Shown piece by piece: positions 40,564 to 50,960 of a stretch of 64,000 nucleotides of DNA. The position numbers were made by a program, and so were the translations under genes. The stretch is taken from positions 4,424,501 to 4,488,500 of the forward strand of contig JANTQA010000012.1 of assembly GCA_027625915.1 (NCBI GenBank). The letters are read 5' to 3'. Within the stretch, counting starts at the first letter, position 1, and every line of letters starts with the position of its first letter. The DNA comes from Anaeramoeba flamelloides (taxonomy: Eukaryota > Metamonada > Anaeramoebidae). The notes beneath the pieces are model-generated. The model worked only from the letters and a program-made list of their open reading frames with translations, did not search any database and was not told the origin of the DNA.

Positions 40564-41619
40564 TTCGGAGTGTTTGGATGAAAAATTAGAATGGAAAAAT
40601 GTCTGAAATTAAATTGTGTAAAGAAGCAAATTAAATCGTTAAAGTAATTTTCAAAATGTGACAAAAAAATTTTCAAAAATACCTCACCAAAATAGGATCA
40701 TAAATCCGACTATTGTCTTTGACAAACAGTTTAAAAAAAAAAATTTTTTCCAATTTTGAAGTTTGCTTATCAAATGGAAGGTTTTGTTTTCACTTTGTTT
40801 CTAAAGGTGTTTTTTGTAATCTGTGAACTTGTCGAATTTTCAATTTAGTTGCCTTTTAGAAAAAGTTTAATTTTTATCAGAAGTTGATTTTAAAAAAAAA
40901 GGGTGAATTGGCTTGATGTTAATTTTTTACGTTTTTGAAAATAAATTTTTTCTTTTCTGTTTTTTTTTGTTTTTAGAATTACTTTTCTGAAAAATTACTA
41001 TTTGTAATTGTTAAAGGTTGGTTTCAATTTTCTGTTGAGGTTTCTTTCTTGAATATTGGTTTTCTTTTTTTTTTTTTATTTTTAAAAAAAAAGTCACATT
41101 TTTATGAAAAAGTTGTTGGAAAAAAGAAGAGTTTGGTAGCAGAAAAGAAAAATGTCAAAACAAGAGGTTACCTCTTTTTAATTGAACAAAAGTCATATAA
41201 CCAAGGGTGCCAATTGCCTTTGTTCTTCTACTTTTTTGAGTTTGGTCGTTCTTTTGCCAGAAGTGCGAAAAGGATGTTCCAGCCATTTTTTCAAAATTAC
41301 CTTTCCAAAGTGGACTTAAGGTGTACATTAATGAATCTTTATTTTTTGATTGCTGGTAAACAATGATCCCATTTTGGATGTAAATGTTTGTTATCAAGCC
41401 AACCCATTTTCGAAAACGGGTCTTGTCAATCGGGATTTGCTTTCGGTATACATACAAAAAGAGTTTTTGCGCTTCTGGCAAGGAGAATGGCTCTTCTTCG
41501 CTAAATGTGCTATACAAATGCTGTCCAAATCTATCTTGGAGCTCAAAAAAGTATAAACGTGTTGGTAATGTTCGGGAAATCAAAGTTTTGTTAAATTCAT
41601 TAATTTTTGGTTTCTCCAT
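38861..41619 (-). CDS. Twin winged-helix protein, Gln-rich tail
   Basis: Exon 1 41619-41172, exon 2 40509-38861; splice G|GA in phase 1 gives 698 aa. Residues 46-105 (LPEAQKLFLYVYRKQ, FRKWVGLITNIYIQNGIIVY) look like one winged helix. Residues 132-195 look like a second: KAIGTLGYMTFVQLKRGFTH, NEIAENTGFNKQRICVVLSI, FKGSGIVKGGKEKRGSLIF. The second has the spacing of an E2F/DP fold, where RRIYDITNVLEGIGL is expected; KQRICVVLSIFKGSGIV fits that helix. A coiled coil (about 205-260), a Lys-rich basic tract, a Pro/Ser region and a Gln-rich region (505-600, CAG and CAA codons) follow. Presumed DNA-binding regulator of the atypical-E2F kind, but the RRxYD signature is not intact, so this is tentative. 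The intron sits inside the second domain, which makes the join convincing. Confidence 0.62.
40510..41171 (-). other. Intron in twin winged-helix gene (662 bp)
   Basis: GTAACC donor and an AAAAAAAAG acceptor preceded by a long T run on the coding strand. It splits a Gly codon between QLKR and FTHRNEIA. No repeat family is recognised inside. Confidence 0.75.
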
Positions 41620-41914
41620 TTCTTTTTTTTTTTTTTTTTCTTTTCTTTTAAAATTTTGGAATCTGATTTATTTTCGGAAAAGTTGAAGAGGATTGAGATT
41701 TGTTGTGAGTTTTAAGATCAAAATTTTGTTTTTTATTTTTAAGACCAATATCGTGAGTGTTTTGTATTTGTTTTTGTACTCTTGAATTATTGTTGTTTTT
41801 TCGAAAAATTTGTTTTTTTGTTGGAACAAAAACGAAAAGTAAAAAGTAAAAAGAAAAAAAAATAAAAATAAGTGGAATTTATTTTCAAAAACTAGTTCAG
41901 ATTAAGGCTCTAGC

Positions 41915-42060
41915 TCCTTAAAATAGATTTGCACCATACCAAAGGAGTGACTCGGCACCAAATTGGTACTGTGAAATTGCCCTTCTTTTGATTGACAAAA
42001 TTCAAAGTTAACGAAAAAAAAATACAGGTGAGGATCTTAATGCAAAAAATTCGATTCACA
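41915..42060 (+). repeat. Family E repeat, copy 2
   Basis: Shares TGTGAAATTGCCCTTCTTTT with copy 1 in the BEACH intron, plus GATTTG-CCATAC and AACGAAAAAAAAAT in the same order and spacing. Confidence 0.55.
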
Positions 42061-42309
42061 AACGAAAACATAAACCTGTCTGATTTACAAAAAATGCAAA
42101 TAACTATAAAAATAAAATTTCATAAAATCTCATTAACATTAAAAACAGTTTAAACAATAAAGTTACTAGTTTTCTCAATTCAAAAAAATCCAAATTTGTA
42201 GAAAAAATACAATTGTTATTTATTATTGAAGAAGTCTAAATTACACTCTAAAGGCTCTTATACGAAATTCCAGTTTAGAAATTTAAGCACAAAATCATGT
42301 ATTTCACAA

Positions 42310-42590
42310 TTATTAATTAACCAAAATCATTTTAAACTGTTTTGATTTGAAATTATTTCATAAAGATTTATTTCTATTAATTTATTGTGAAAAATAGATT
42401 TATCATTTTCATAGGAAGGACAGACCCTCAAAAAATTAACATTCTTTTCGATTATTTCTTCTGTTCATACTTTAAAAATAAAGTACAAAATTAATTTGAG
42501 TTTTTATCTATTACATAGTAATATCTATTTAAGCAATGAGTAAATCTCCTGAATTTTAGAATTGTTGAGCTTGAAGGATACTTAAATATT
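42310..42590 (+). repeat. Family G repeat, copy 2
   Basis: Matches the reverse complement of 6400-6720, including TATCATTTTCATAGGAAGGA, TAATATCTATTTAAG and TTTTAGAATTGTTGAGCTTG. It leads directly into family F cluster 2. Confidence 0.55.
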
Positions 42591-42639
42591 TTAGGGGTTT
42601 AAAAATAGAATTATGACATTTAATCTAAGCTAACTATTT

Positions 42640-43520
42640 TTGGGAAGTATCTTAAAGTTCCACCAAGTATCTAAGAGTGCCTAGGTTTTTATAATTTCAG
42701 AAAAAAAAAAGAAAGTTAAAGACTGTTATTTTTTCTTGAATTAAAAAACATAAATGGGCCTTTTCGAGAATTCAATAGAATTTAATAAAATCTTTGGTTT
42801 TGCTCTATTCTATTAAATTTTGGAAAGCCCAACGAAAAGTGTCGTCAAGTGCTGTAGAGTACCATGGAGTACCTAACTTTTCAAGGATTCAAGAAAATAG
42901 AGTAAAATGTTCAAATAGTGTTCTAGAGTGCCTTCAAGTACCTAGATTTTCCAGAATTTTTTAAGCAAATAGAGAAAAATCTATAATTTTACTCAATTCT
43001 TAGATATCTTCAAAAATATAGAGAAAAGTGCCTAGGTTTTTTTTAATTTGAAAAATATAAAGAAAATTTCTCAAATATTCTTTTTATTTCTCAAATTAAA
43101 AAAAACCTAACTGTCGTTTTCCAAAATTTAAAATAATTGAGCAAAATCTTTGGTTTGTATCAATTATTTTATATTAAAAAAAAAAACATAACAGCCATTT
43201 TATTGGTTTTTTTGTTTTATTTATAAAATATATCGATTAATTAAATAAACAGAAAACCCAAGAAAACCTAACTATGCTTTTCCACAATTCTTTTAATTTG
43301 TGGAAAATCTTTGATTTTACTAAATTCATCAGAATTAAGGAAAACCTAGAAAAAAGTTAACTGATCTATTCTAGTATATAAAAAAATACAGTAAAATCTC
43401 AGATTTTTACTCAATTCTTTTGTATTCTTGAAAAGTTAAGGGTGACTTTTCTTTTAATTTAAGAAATAAACCAAATATTTTTTAAATTTTTTTTTTATTT
43501 TTAAAATTAAAAAAAAACTT
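42640..43520. repeat. Family F hairpin-unit cluster 2
   Basis: Many units with AGTGCCTAGGTTTT or AGTACCTAG and their partners. The clearest hairpin is 43030-43112: CCTAGGTTTTTTTTAATTT and, inverted, AAATTAAAAAAAACCTAA. Words such as TTCAAGAAAATAGAGTAAAATC are inverted against CTCAATTCTT. Units repeat every 100-130 bp in decayed form. Not coding. Confidence 0.6.
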
Positions 43521-43953
43521 ATAGACATTCGCGACCTTTGAAATTCAATAATTCATTATATCGATACTTGTATATTTCTTTTTTCAATTCAATTAAATCT
43601 TTTGAATTTCAGTTGATTTTTTTGTTTGTTTGTTGACTGAATTTATTTTACCAGATAAAGAAATGATAAGTTTTCTAATTTTTTTTTTTTTTTTCGAATT
43701 TAATTTTTTTTTATATACTGAAATAACCATATTTCCAATTTAGAATTCTGTTATATATCTAAGAATTGATGTTTTTTCGTATATTTTGTATATTTCAATA
43801 ATAAATGAATTAATCTAATTATTTAAATAATTTATAGTTTTTATTTCAAACTATATATTTCTAATTAATATGTTAATTGGATTAATATAAAAGGTGTTAA
43901 ATAATATTTTTTTAAAAGTTATTTTTCAGAGAATTGTTATTAAAAAAATCCAA

Positions 43954-44295
43954 TTTCAAAAATTGTAACTCACCTAATTAAATAAATTGAAAAAAAAAAT
44001 AAATATCCTTTATATACAAGAATGACTAATAAATAAATATGATTAATAATTCACTTTTAAATCTTTCCGAAAATATAAAAACATGATTTTTTCAAAACTT
44101 TTAAAAAAAATATAAAACCAAAAACTAAAAAAACGGCCAGACAAAATTTTTGATATCAGCGTTATGGGTTTTTATTACTGAAATTTGACTGAAAAATGTG
44201 TTTACACAAAGATTTTTTGCAAATAATTTAATTTATTTTAAAAGGGGTTACAGAGTCTCAATTTTCTTCGTGATAATTTGTATTTTTGAAGATCT
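43954..44295 (+). repeat. Family C repeat, copy 3 (unsplit)
   Basis: Begins TTTCAAAAATTGTAACTCACC and ends TGAAGATC. In the middle, GACTGAAAAATGTGTTTACA spans the position where copy 1 carries its TTAA insertion, making this an empty-site reference. Confidence 0.75.
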
Positions 44296-44456
44296 AGTTT
44301 TTTTTTTCCACTTTTTTTAAAAAAAAAGTATCAAAATAATAGATCAAATCACAATCATAAAAAGAAAAAAACACAATAGAAAAAAGAAAAAAAAAGAGAT
44401 TAAAGATAAAAACCAAAATGAAAAATTCATGTTTGAACATGAAACAAAAAAAAAAC

Positions 44457-44457
<1 letters not shown>

Positions 44458-44524
<67 letters not shown>
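44458..44524. repeat. (TAA)22 microsatellite
   Basis: Uninterrupted TAA triplets outside any gene; the same triplet in frame AAT codes poly-Asn in the genes of this window. Confidence 0.95.
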
Positions 44525-46232
44525 TGAAGAAAAATAAATAAGTAAAAGTTTCCACCCAACCTTTAATCAATGTATATTTTTAAAAATAATACAAAGAGCA
44601 AATTACCTATTGTTATTTTTTTATTTTTTTTTTCATAATGTCAGAAAATTTTTTGTTTGATCTAGCTTTTGTCAACTTTTTGAAACAAAAATTTGGAAAA
44701 ATTCACATTTTTATCCTTTATTTAAGATCTGAATTTTATTTTTCTACTTCCTTATTTAGAGAGATAAAAAAAATTAATATGAATTTGGAAATAATTCATA
44801 TTACTAAAATCAACTATTTTTAACAGAAGCTATCTTCATGTTGCTTATAACTTTTTTCTAGTTCTTTGAGTTATTTTGTTGGTTGGATCAATTCTAAATT
44901 CTTAAAGTTCCTCCCGGTTGCAAATTTAATTGATATCTATTTCCTCTATTTCATAAAACAATTCCCCTTTTCCTTATCATTCAAAAGATCTGTTTATTTA
45001 CTATTGTTTTTTTGGGTAAAATTGAAAATAGAATTTGTTTTTTTACTTTTTGGACAAAATTATTGTTTTCAGGTATTATATTTTAAAAATATTATTAAAA
45101 GTTAACTAAAAATATATGGAGTAAATTTTTTGATTTTGTTTTTTTTTGCTTTTGTTCAGATTTTAATATGTTTAAACCGATGAACAAAAAAAAATAAATA
45201 GACTCGGGTCACTTCTAAATTAACTTATTCTACAGTTTAATAGATTCTTCTAGATGGGTAAAACACTTACTGATAAACATTTAACTTCAAATTTCATCAT
45301 TTGATACATTTGAAATCATTTAGATGTTTCAAAATGAGATGAATAAACATTCAAAAGTTTTTGTAAAATCCTAACTATGTTACTATTCTTTATAAATTTT
45401 GTTTAAAAAGGATTATTTTATTCTATTTCTTACAATTCTTCTTTTCTCTTACTATTATAAACTCTTATTCATTCAAAGTGTACAGTTTTATTGAAGAAAT
45501 TGAACATATTCTATAAGTTTAATTCTGTAATCTTCTCAAAATAAAATTTCAATTTTTAGATCAAAATCATTTTTTTGATTTTTTCAAATTTTTTATTTTT
45601 TTTTAATAAATCAATGATTTTGTAATTTTTTTTTTCTATTTTTTTTTTAACAAAGCCAATTTGAAAAAAAAAAATGTTTGAAACCTCAAATTAATATACA
45701 TAAAAGTGAGTATATGTAATTTCTTTTAAAATTCATACATTTGCAATTAAAGAATCATATTATCAACAATTTTAATTGTAGAAAGAAATTTTGAAATTTT
45801 GCACAAGACGTTACAATGAAAGGGACACCATAATTTTTTTTTACATTTTTTTTTTTTGAAAGTTGTGGTTTGTTCAGTTATTTCATTTATAATTATCTCT
45901 AATCTGAAGAATATTATTTCTCATATTTCTCAAGAGTCTTATTTTCATTGATTCTTTGAAAAAAAAGTGAATTTTTCATTTTTGACTGACCTCTTTGAGT
46001 GAAATGGAGTTTACATCGCAAAAAAAAATCAACTTGGGATATTTTTTTTATTAAGAAATGGATCACTAATTTAAATATAAACCACTGTTCGATTTTTTGG
46101 ATATTTTAAGTCTGAATGTAATTTATCCACTGTTTAGAGAATCACATTTATATTATAGATTAAATTATTTTTTGTAAAATTTTATTATTTGTTTGATCAT
46201 TATATTACTTTTAGATTTTACTTATTTAAATA

Positions 46233-46427
46233 CAGTCAGTTCAACTTTTAAGGTAAAAACTTTCAACGAAATTTAAGGTACAAAAAAATCTCAAATTAAG
46301 GTACAAAATTTGGAATTTATGTTGTTACAATTGATTTTACTGGAAATTGAATTTTGTACCTTAATTTGAGATTTTATTGTGCCTTAAATTTTGTTGAAAG
46401 TTTGTGCCTTAGAAGTGGAACTGACTG
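46233..46427. repeat. Family A palindromic repeat, copy 3
   Basis: Flanked on both sides by TA: TA-CAGTCAGTTCAACTTTTAAG ... AGAAGTGGAACTGACTG-TA. The left arm words AAACTTTCAACGAAATTTAAG and CTCAAATTAAGGTACAAAAT recur inverted on the right. The cleanest copy for defining ends. Confidence 0.8.
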
Positions 46428-47156
46428 TAATAAAAAATTAAAAAGAAAAGCAAATTAATGGAGTAATCATTTTTAGATATCAAAGACCCAGGATTTTAAA
46501 ATGTGTTATTGGTTGTATATTATGTAGTTTCTGTATTTGGGGATTTGAATTCTATAATATTTTGATCTACTGAGAAAGTCATAAAAGAAAATTTATTTCG
46601 ATTTGGTTGATTTTTTTCCACATTTATTTATAAAAAATTATTAAATTGATTTTATTTCTTACATTATAAAAAGTTTTTACCCTTTTTATTAATATTTCCA
46701 TCATTATTACATCATAAAAAATATCCCAAGAATAATTATACATAAAATAATGTTTTTATTTTATAGAATAATTATTTTGGATAAACAAACAATTAATATA
46801 TTCAACGGATTAAAAATATTATAATAATGATGGTACTATTCATTAAAAGTTTCAAACTATTTACACTTATTCCCAATAATTTGTTTTTTTTTATTATAAA
46901 CGATGAAATTTTATTTTTCAAAATAAAATTTTCTTGTAGATATTTTGGAATTTGGTTACTTCATCCTTAAAATTCAAAATCATTTTTGTTATGACAAAAA
47001 TAATTTGAATGGTTCTGAAAATTTTTGTGAGAAAGGTAAAATGATTTGTTTAAAAAAAATTTCAAAATTAGACTTTTAAAATTTTATTAGGATATTTTTT
47101 GAAAATTTGTAAAAATAGAAAAGTACCTTTTTCAAACTTTAAAGAAGAAGAAAATG

Positions 47157-47158
<2 letters not shown>

Positions 47159-47188
<30 letters not shown>
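47159..47188. repeat. (AT)n microsatellite
   Basis: Fifteen AT dinucleotides located 59 bp before family A copy 4. Confidence 0.93.
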
Positions 47189-47191
<3 letters not shown>

Positions 47192-47246
47192 ACTACACTC
47201 CAATTAGAAAATTTATGTAAAATTCTATAAAATTTAGATTTATTTA

Positions 47247-47416
47247 CAGTCAATTTCAAATTTAAGGCACAAAAAAATAATCAAATTAAGGTACAAAATT
47301 TGGAATTTTTTTTTTTACGAATTATTTCCTAGAATCTGAATTTTGTGCCTTAATTTGGGATTTTTAATGTGTCTTAATTTTCTTTGAAGTTTGCGCCTTA
47401 AAAGTAGAACTGACTG
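47247..47416. repeat. Family A palindromic repeat, copy 4
   Basis: TA-CAGTCAATTTCAAATTTAAG on the left and AAAGTAGAACTGACTG-TA on the right. The left arm lacks the AAACTTTCAACGAAATTT block, so an internal deletion shortened the element to about 170 bp. Confidence 0.78.
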
Positions 47417-47612
47417 TAATCATTTATACCAAAATTAGTTTTATTTTATAAAATTTGATATGGAATATTCTTAATTCAAATACTAACAAAAGAAATATTT
47501 TTTTAATCAATATCTTGAACATAAAACTAAAAATAGATATAACATATTCAAGAATTAATTTGAATTTAAATGATAATCTTTAGTTACTTTTTAACAATTT
47601 ATATTCCAAATA

Positions 47613-47813
47613 CAGTCATTTTCATCTTTTTTGCTACAAATTTTGAATATAAATTAAGGCATAATAATTATTACAAATTAAGACACAAAATTCGGATTCT
47701 AGTGTAATATTGTTATTGTAAAAAAAAAATTCCAAAAAATGTGTCTTAATTTGAGATTTTTTTTGTGCCTTAAATTTTGTTTTAAGTTTGTGATTTAAAA
47801 GTGGGACTGACTA
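47613..47813. repeat. Family A palindromic repeat, copy 5
   Basis: TA-CAGTCATTTTCATC on the left, AAAAGTGGGACTGACTA on the right; the left arm is more decayed than the right (TGTGTCTTAATTTGAGATTT, TTGTGCCTTAAATTTTG are intact). Confidence 0.72.
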
Positions 47814-48289
47814 TATATCAAATTTTTAATTTCAAATAATCGAATCTAATTGATAAAATATTTTGGTGATCTTAATATATTCATTTTATTAACAAAAACA
47901 CAAAGTAAAAAAATAAATTCAGGATCAAAACCTGATTTGAGTTTTTTATTAAAAAAAACAACACCTCACTATAAAAAACAAATAAATTAGCTTATATCAA
48001 GATTTGATATATTACAGTAATTTTTGTTTTCAATCACAATTTAATATTTTTTTTCATCTAAAGTTGGATATTTCATTATTTTACAAAATAAGATTCGATT
48101 TATCACTAATAAATCGATAGGAAATCTTATCATTACGGCACCAAACCCTTTTACAAATTTATAAGAATATCGATAATATTGGGATTAAACGGATAAATCA
48201 AATGAAAATACCCATACAAAAAAAATATGTCAAAATTTTTATTTACAGAACCAAGATTGAAACTCTCATATATTCATGTATTGTAATCA

Positions 48290-48530
48290 ACTGATAAATT
48301 CAGAAAATGTTCAAATTTTTGTCATACAATTGCCTTTTCTAAAATTCATCAGCTTGGCCTTTGAATCATTTCGTTTGAAACAATATTTCGAAATAAAATT
48401 AATTTTATAAAATTTAAAAAGATTTAAACCGATAAATTGCATTATTCAAAATAGAGTCAAAAAATTTGAAAAAAATAGAATGTGAAGTAAAATTTGAAAA
48501 ATATTTAGAGAATTTATCAGTGGAATTACA
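48290..48530 (+). repeat. Family I fragment, copy 2
   Basis: Similar to 37380-37610 around AAAAAGATTTAAACCGATAAA. One frame reads NLKKIECEVKFEKYLENL but no family is recognised. Confidence 0.35.
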
Positions 48531-48884
48531 AATAAAAAAAGAAAAAATATTCTTAAATCTTTTATAAAAAACACTCAAAAAAAGAATATTTTGTTATCTT
48601 TTTTAAATAAGAATTGATTAATTAAAATTGTACTTATTTTATTTTTATTTAAATAATTAATAAAGGTTTTTTTTTTTTTTTTAGTTGACAAACGAGAAAA
48701 GAGCAATTAAAATTAATTGTTTGTAAAATTTCTCACTAAATAAAAAAAAAAAAAATAAAAAAAAAAAAAAAATACAAATATAACAATTCATACGAAGAAT
48801 TAAAAGTTAAATAAAAAGGAAAAAAAATAAAAAAGGATCAAAAAGGAAGAAAAAGAAAAAAAAACAAAAAAAAAGGGGTGATCT

Positions 48885-50192
48885 TTAAAGTATTGATGAG
48901 TCAAGTCTTAATATTTCCTTGTGAATAGTTTTTTGATCGTTTTTAATTTCTTCAAATTCTGTTTTAAAGTCTTTTGGTAACAAAATTTGAAAAGGCTCCA
49001 TTTCATTTTGAATTTTTAATCTTTTTAAATTGACTAATCCATCTGCTAAAGATTCAATTAGTTTATCTATTAGATTTCTAGCGTTTCTTTCTTCTACATT
49101 TTGATCACCAGAGTGTTCTTTTTCGTTTTCATTTTCTTTTTCATTTCCATTTCCATTTTCTTTAGATTTTTTTTTTACCCCTTCCTTTTCGTTTCCATTC
49201 CCGTTGCCTTTATTTGATAAATTATGATTTAATTCCTTCATCGAGCCAGTTGAAATTTTTAATTTCTTTCTGAGTTCTTTAATTTCTTCTTTCAGTTTTT
49301 GAGTTTTGATTTCCTTTCTATTTAATTGCTTTTTCAATGTATTGATTCTACTTTCGAATAATTTAGCGCCAACACCAACGATGCCTCGATCGATGGCATT
49401 GTTCATTTCCCGATTTTTCAATTTTAAAGAGCGGATTTTTTCTTTTAGCTCAGTAATTTCTTTCTTATGTGATTGGATATTTTCTTCGACACGGGTTATA
49501 GATTTTTTAAATGTCTTGAATTCATTAACTTTGGCATTGAGCATACGTGATAACGAATCGTAGTCATTATGTAATTGTTCCAATTGAGACTTTTGCTGAT
49601 CGCTATTTAGTTTCATGGCAATTAATTCTAATTGCTCGTCTAAAAACTTGTCGACTTTTTTTTTTTTTTTTTTTTTCGCTTGTTCTTTAATGATATCATC
49701 GATCTTCTCTTTCATCACTTCCACTTGCAGTGTGAAATCTAAAATTGCGTCTTCAATCTTGACAGAAAATCTTGTATTTTCTTTTTCTAATTGCTCAGTT
49801 TTTTCTCTTGCTGCCTCGAGGGTTCTTGTCACTTCCTCTATTTGATTGTTTTTTTTCCGTTGGTTGATAGAGCTTGTTTCTTTTAAAGTGCCCAACTCTT
49901 CGTTCAAATACTGGATTTTTTCTTTTTTGTCAGAGAGAGACTCCTTCATTATTTTAATTTCCTGTTGCCTCCGTTCCTTCTCTTTTTGAAAATTTGTTCG
50001 AAGTCGTTCCTCTTCAAGATGCAAATTTGTTGCAGACTTTTTTAATTTTTCGGTCTGTTCCCGATTGGTCAGTTGATTCAATTTATGCAATTTCCTAAGT
50101 TGAGTTAATTGTAATTTGGAATTTTGGACTTGATGCTCAACTTGTTGGATTTGTTTTTTTAAGGTTTCTAAATCAATTTCTTCTTCCATCAT
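48885..50192 (-). CDS. Coiled-coil protein, function unknown
   Basis: The first ATG in frame is at 50192 (MMEEEIDLETLKKQIQQVEH), giving 435 aa; sequence further upstream in frame has no ATG and is Phe-rich, so it is treated as leader. Heptad-patterned, Leu/Lys/Glu-rich sequence runs over about residues 1-325, broken by a run of Lys (about 172-180). A flexible linker of repeated GNGNEKE and ENEKE (about 326-364) precedes a last helical segment with NLIDKLIESLADGLVNLKRL. There is no membrane segment, signal peptide, enzyme motif or zinc site. The GVGAKLFESRINTLKKQL stretch, without Asn tracts and with better base balance, is probably the conserved core. It could be a flagellar, centrosomal or tether-type coiled-coil protein; I cannot choose. 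Confidence 0.8.
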   Translation of the reverse strand: MMEEEIDLETLKKQIQQVEHQVQNSKLQLTQLRKLHKLNQLTNREQTEKLKKSATNLHLEEERLRTNFQKEKERRQQEIKIMKESLSDKKEKIQYLNEELGTLKETSSINQRKKNNQIEEVTRTLEAAREKTEQLEKENTRFSVKIEDAILDFTLQVEVMKEKIDDIIKEQAKKKKKKKVDKFLDEQLELIAMKLNSDQQKSQLEQLHNDYDSLSRMLNAKVNEFKTFKKSITRVEENIQSHKKEITELKEKIRSLKLKNREMNNAIDRGIVGVGAKLFESRINTLKKQLNRKEIKTQKLKEEIKELRKKLKISTGSMKELNHNLSNKGNGNGNEKEGVKKKSKENGNGNEKENENEKEHSGDQNVEERNARNLIDKLIESLADGLVNLKRLKIQNEMEPFQILLPKDFKTEFEEIKNDQKTIHKEILRLDSSIL

Positions 50193-50529
50193 GTTGTTAT
50201 GATTGTTTTTTTTATTTGTTTTTTGTTTTGTAAATTTATCTGTGATTGAAAAAATCGATGAAAATATTTTATAAGGGAAGAAAAAAGAAAAAATGACAAA
50301 GTGTTTTGATTTCAATAGAGATTAAAACTTTTAGTTAACGTTCCAAATATTAAATTAAGTGTTTATTTTTGTTACTTTACAACGAAAAATATAAGAACAA
50401 AATTTTGAAATGAATTTGTATCATAAAAGACAAAAAAAACGATTTAAATAATTCCAAAATGTTTCTAAATTCCAAAAGAGAAATCCATAAGAAAAACTTG
50501 AGATAATATAATTAAATACAGTTATCAAA

Positions 50530-50960
50530 ATAATGGGTGTAAAAAGACTATAATTCATATTTCAAAATATAGTCTGTGCTTTGTTTTCTTCTTGTTATAA
50601 AGCAACACCCAATTCACTACCAAATAGTATAACTAAGTTAAAATCAATTTTGAAAGTAAATATCTGGATATTTTGAGTAAAATTTAAATTATTCATGCCA
50701 TTTGTTGAAAATTTTTGAATATACTCAATTTTTTTGAAATTTTTTGTTTTTTATTGATAATATTTTTCTCAAGAATTTAATCTATTTTTTGAGATAAATT
50801 GATCAAATTTGATCCTTAATTTTTAAAATTTCTTTTTAAATAATAGAACTTTAAGAAATAAATAACAAATTTTCTTTGATTTTATTTTTTTTTTCTTTGA
50901 TCTGTTAATGCATAGGTCTTCTATAACAAAAAAAACATTCTTTTTATTTTGAAACCCCTA
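50530..50960 (+). repeat. Family D repeat, copy 2
   Basis: Same order of landmarks as copies 1 and 3: TTTCTTCTTGTTATAAAGCA, ATCTGGATATTTTGAGTAAAA, TTTTTGAGATAAATTGATCA, TAATAGAACTTTAAGAAA and GCATAGGTCTTCTATAA. Confidence 0.65.

Larger units (their letters stand above)
41620..48884. other. Intergenic, 7.3 kb, repeat-dense
   Basis: No gene is supported. Left to right: family E (41915-42060), family G (42310-42590), family F cluster (42640-43520), family C (43954-44295), a (TAA)n tract (44458-44524), three family A copies (46233-47813), (AT)n (47159-47188) and family I (48290-48530). Short open frames at 44638-45105 are A/T-rich and resemble nothing known. Confidence 0.6.

Noticed and set aside
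44638-45105. Two short + strand open frames with hydrophobic content
   Set aside because: Could be read as membrane segments, but T-rich DNA gives Phe/Leu runs by chance; no start context or exon partners.
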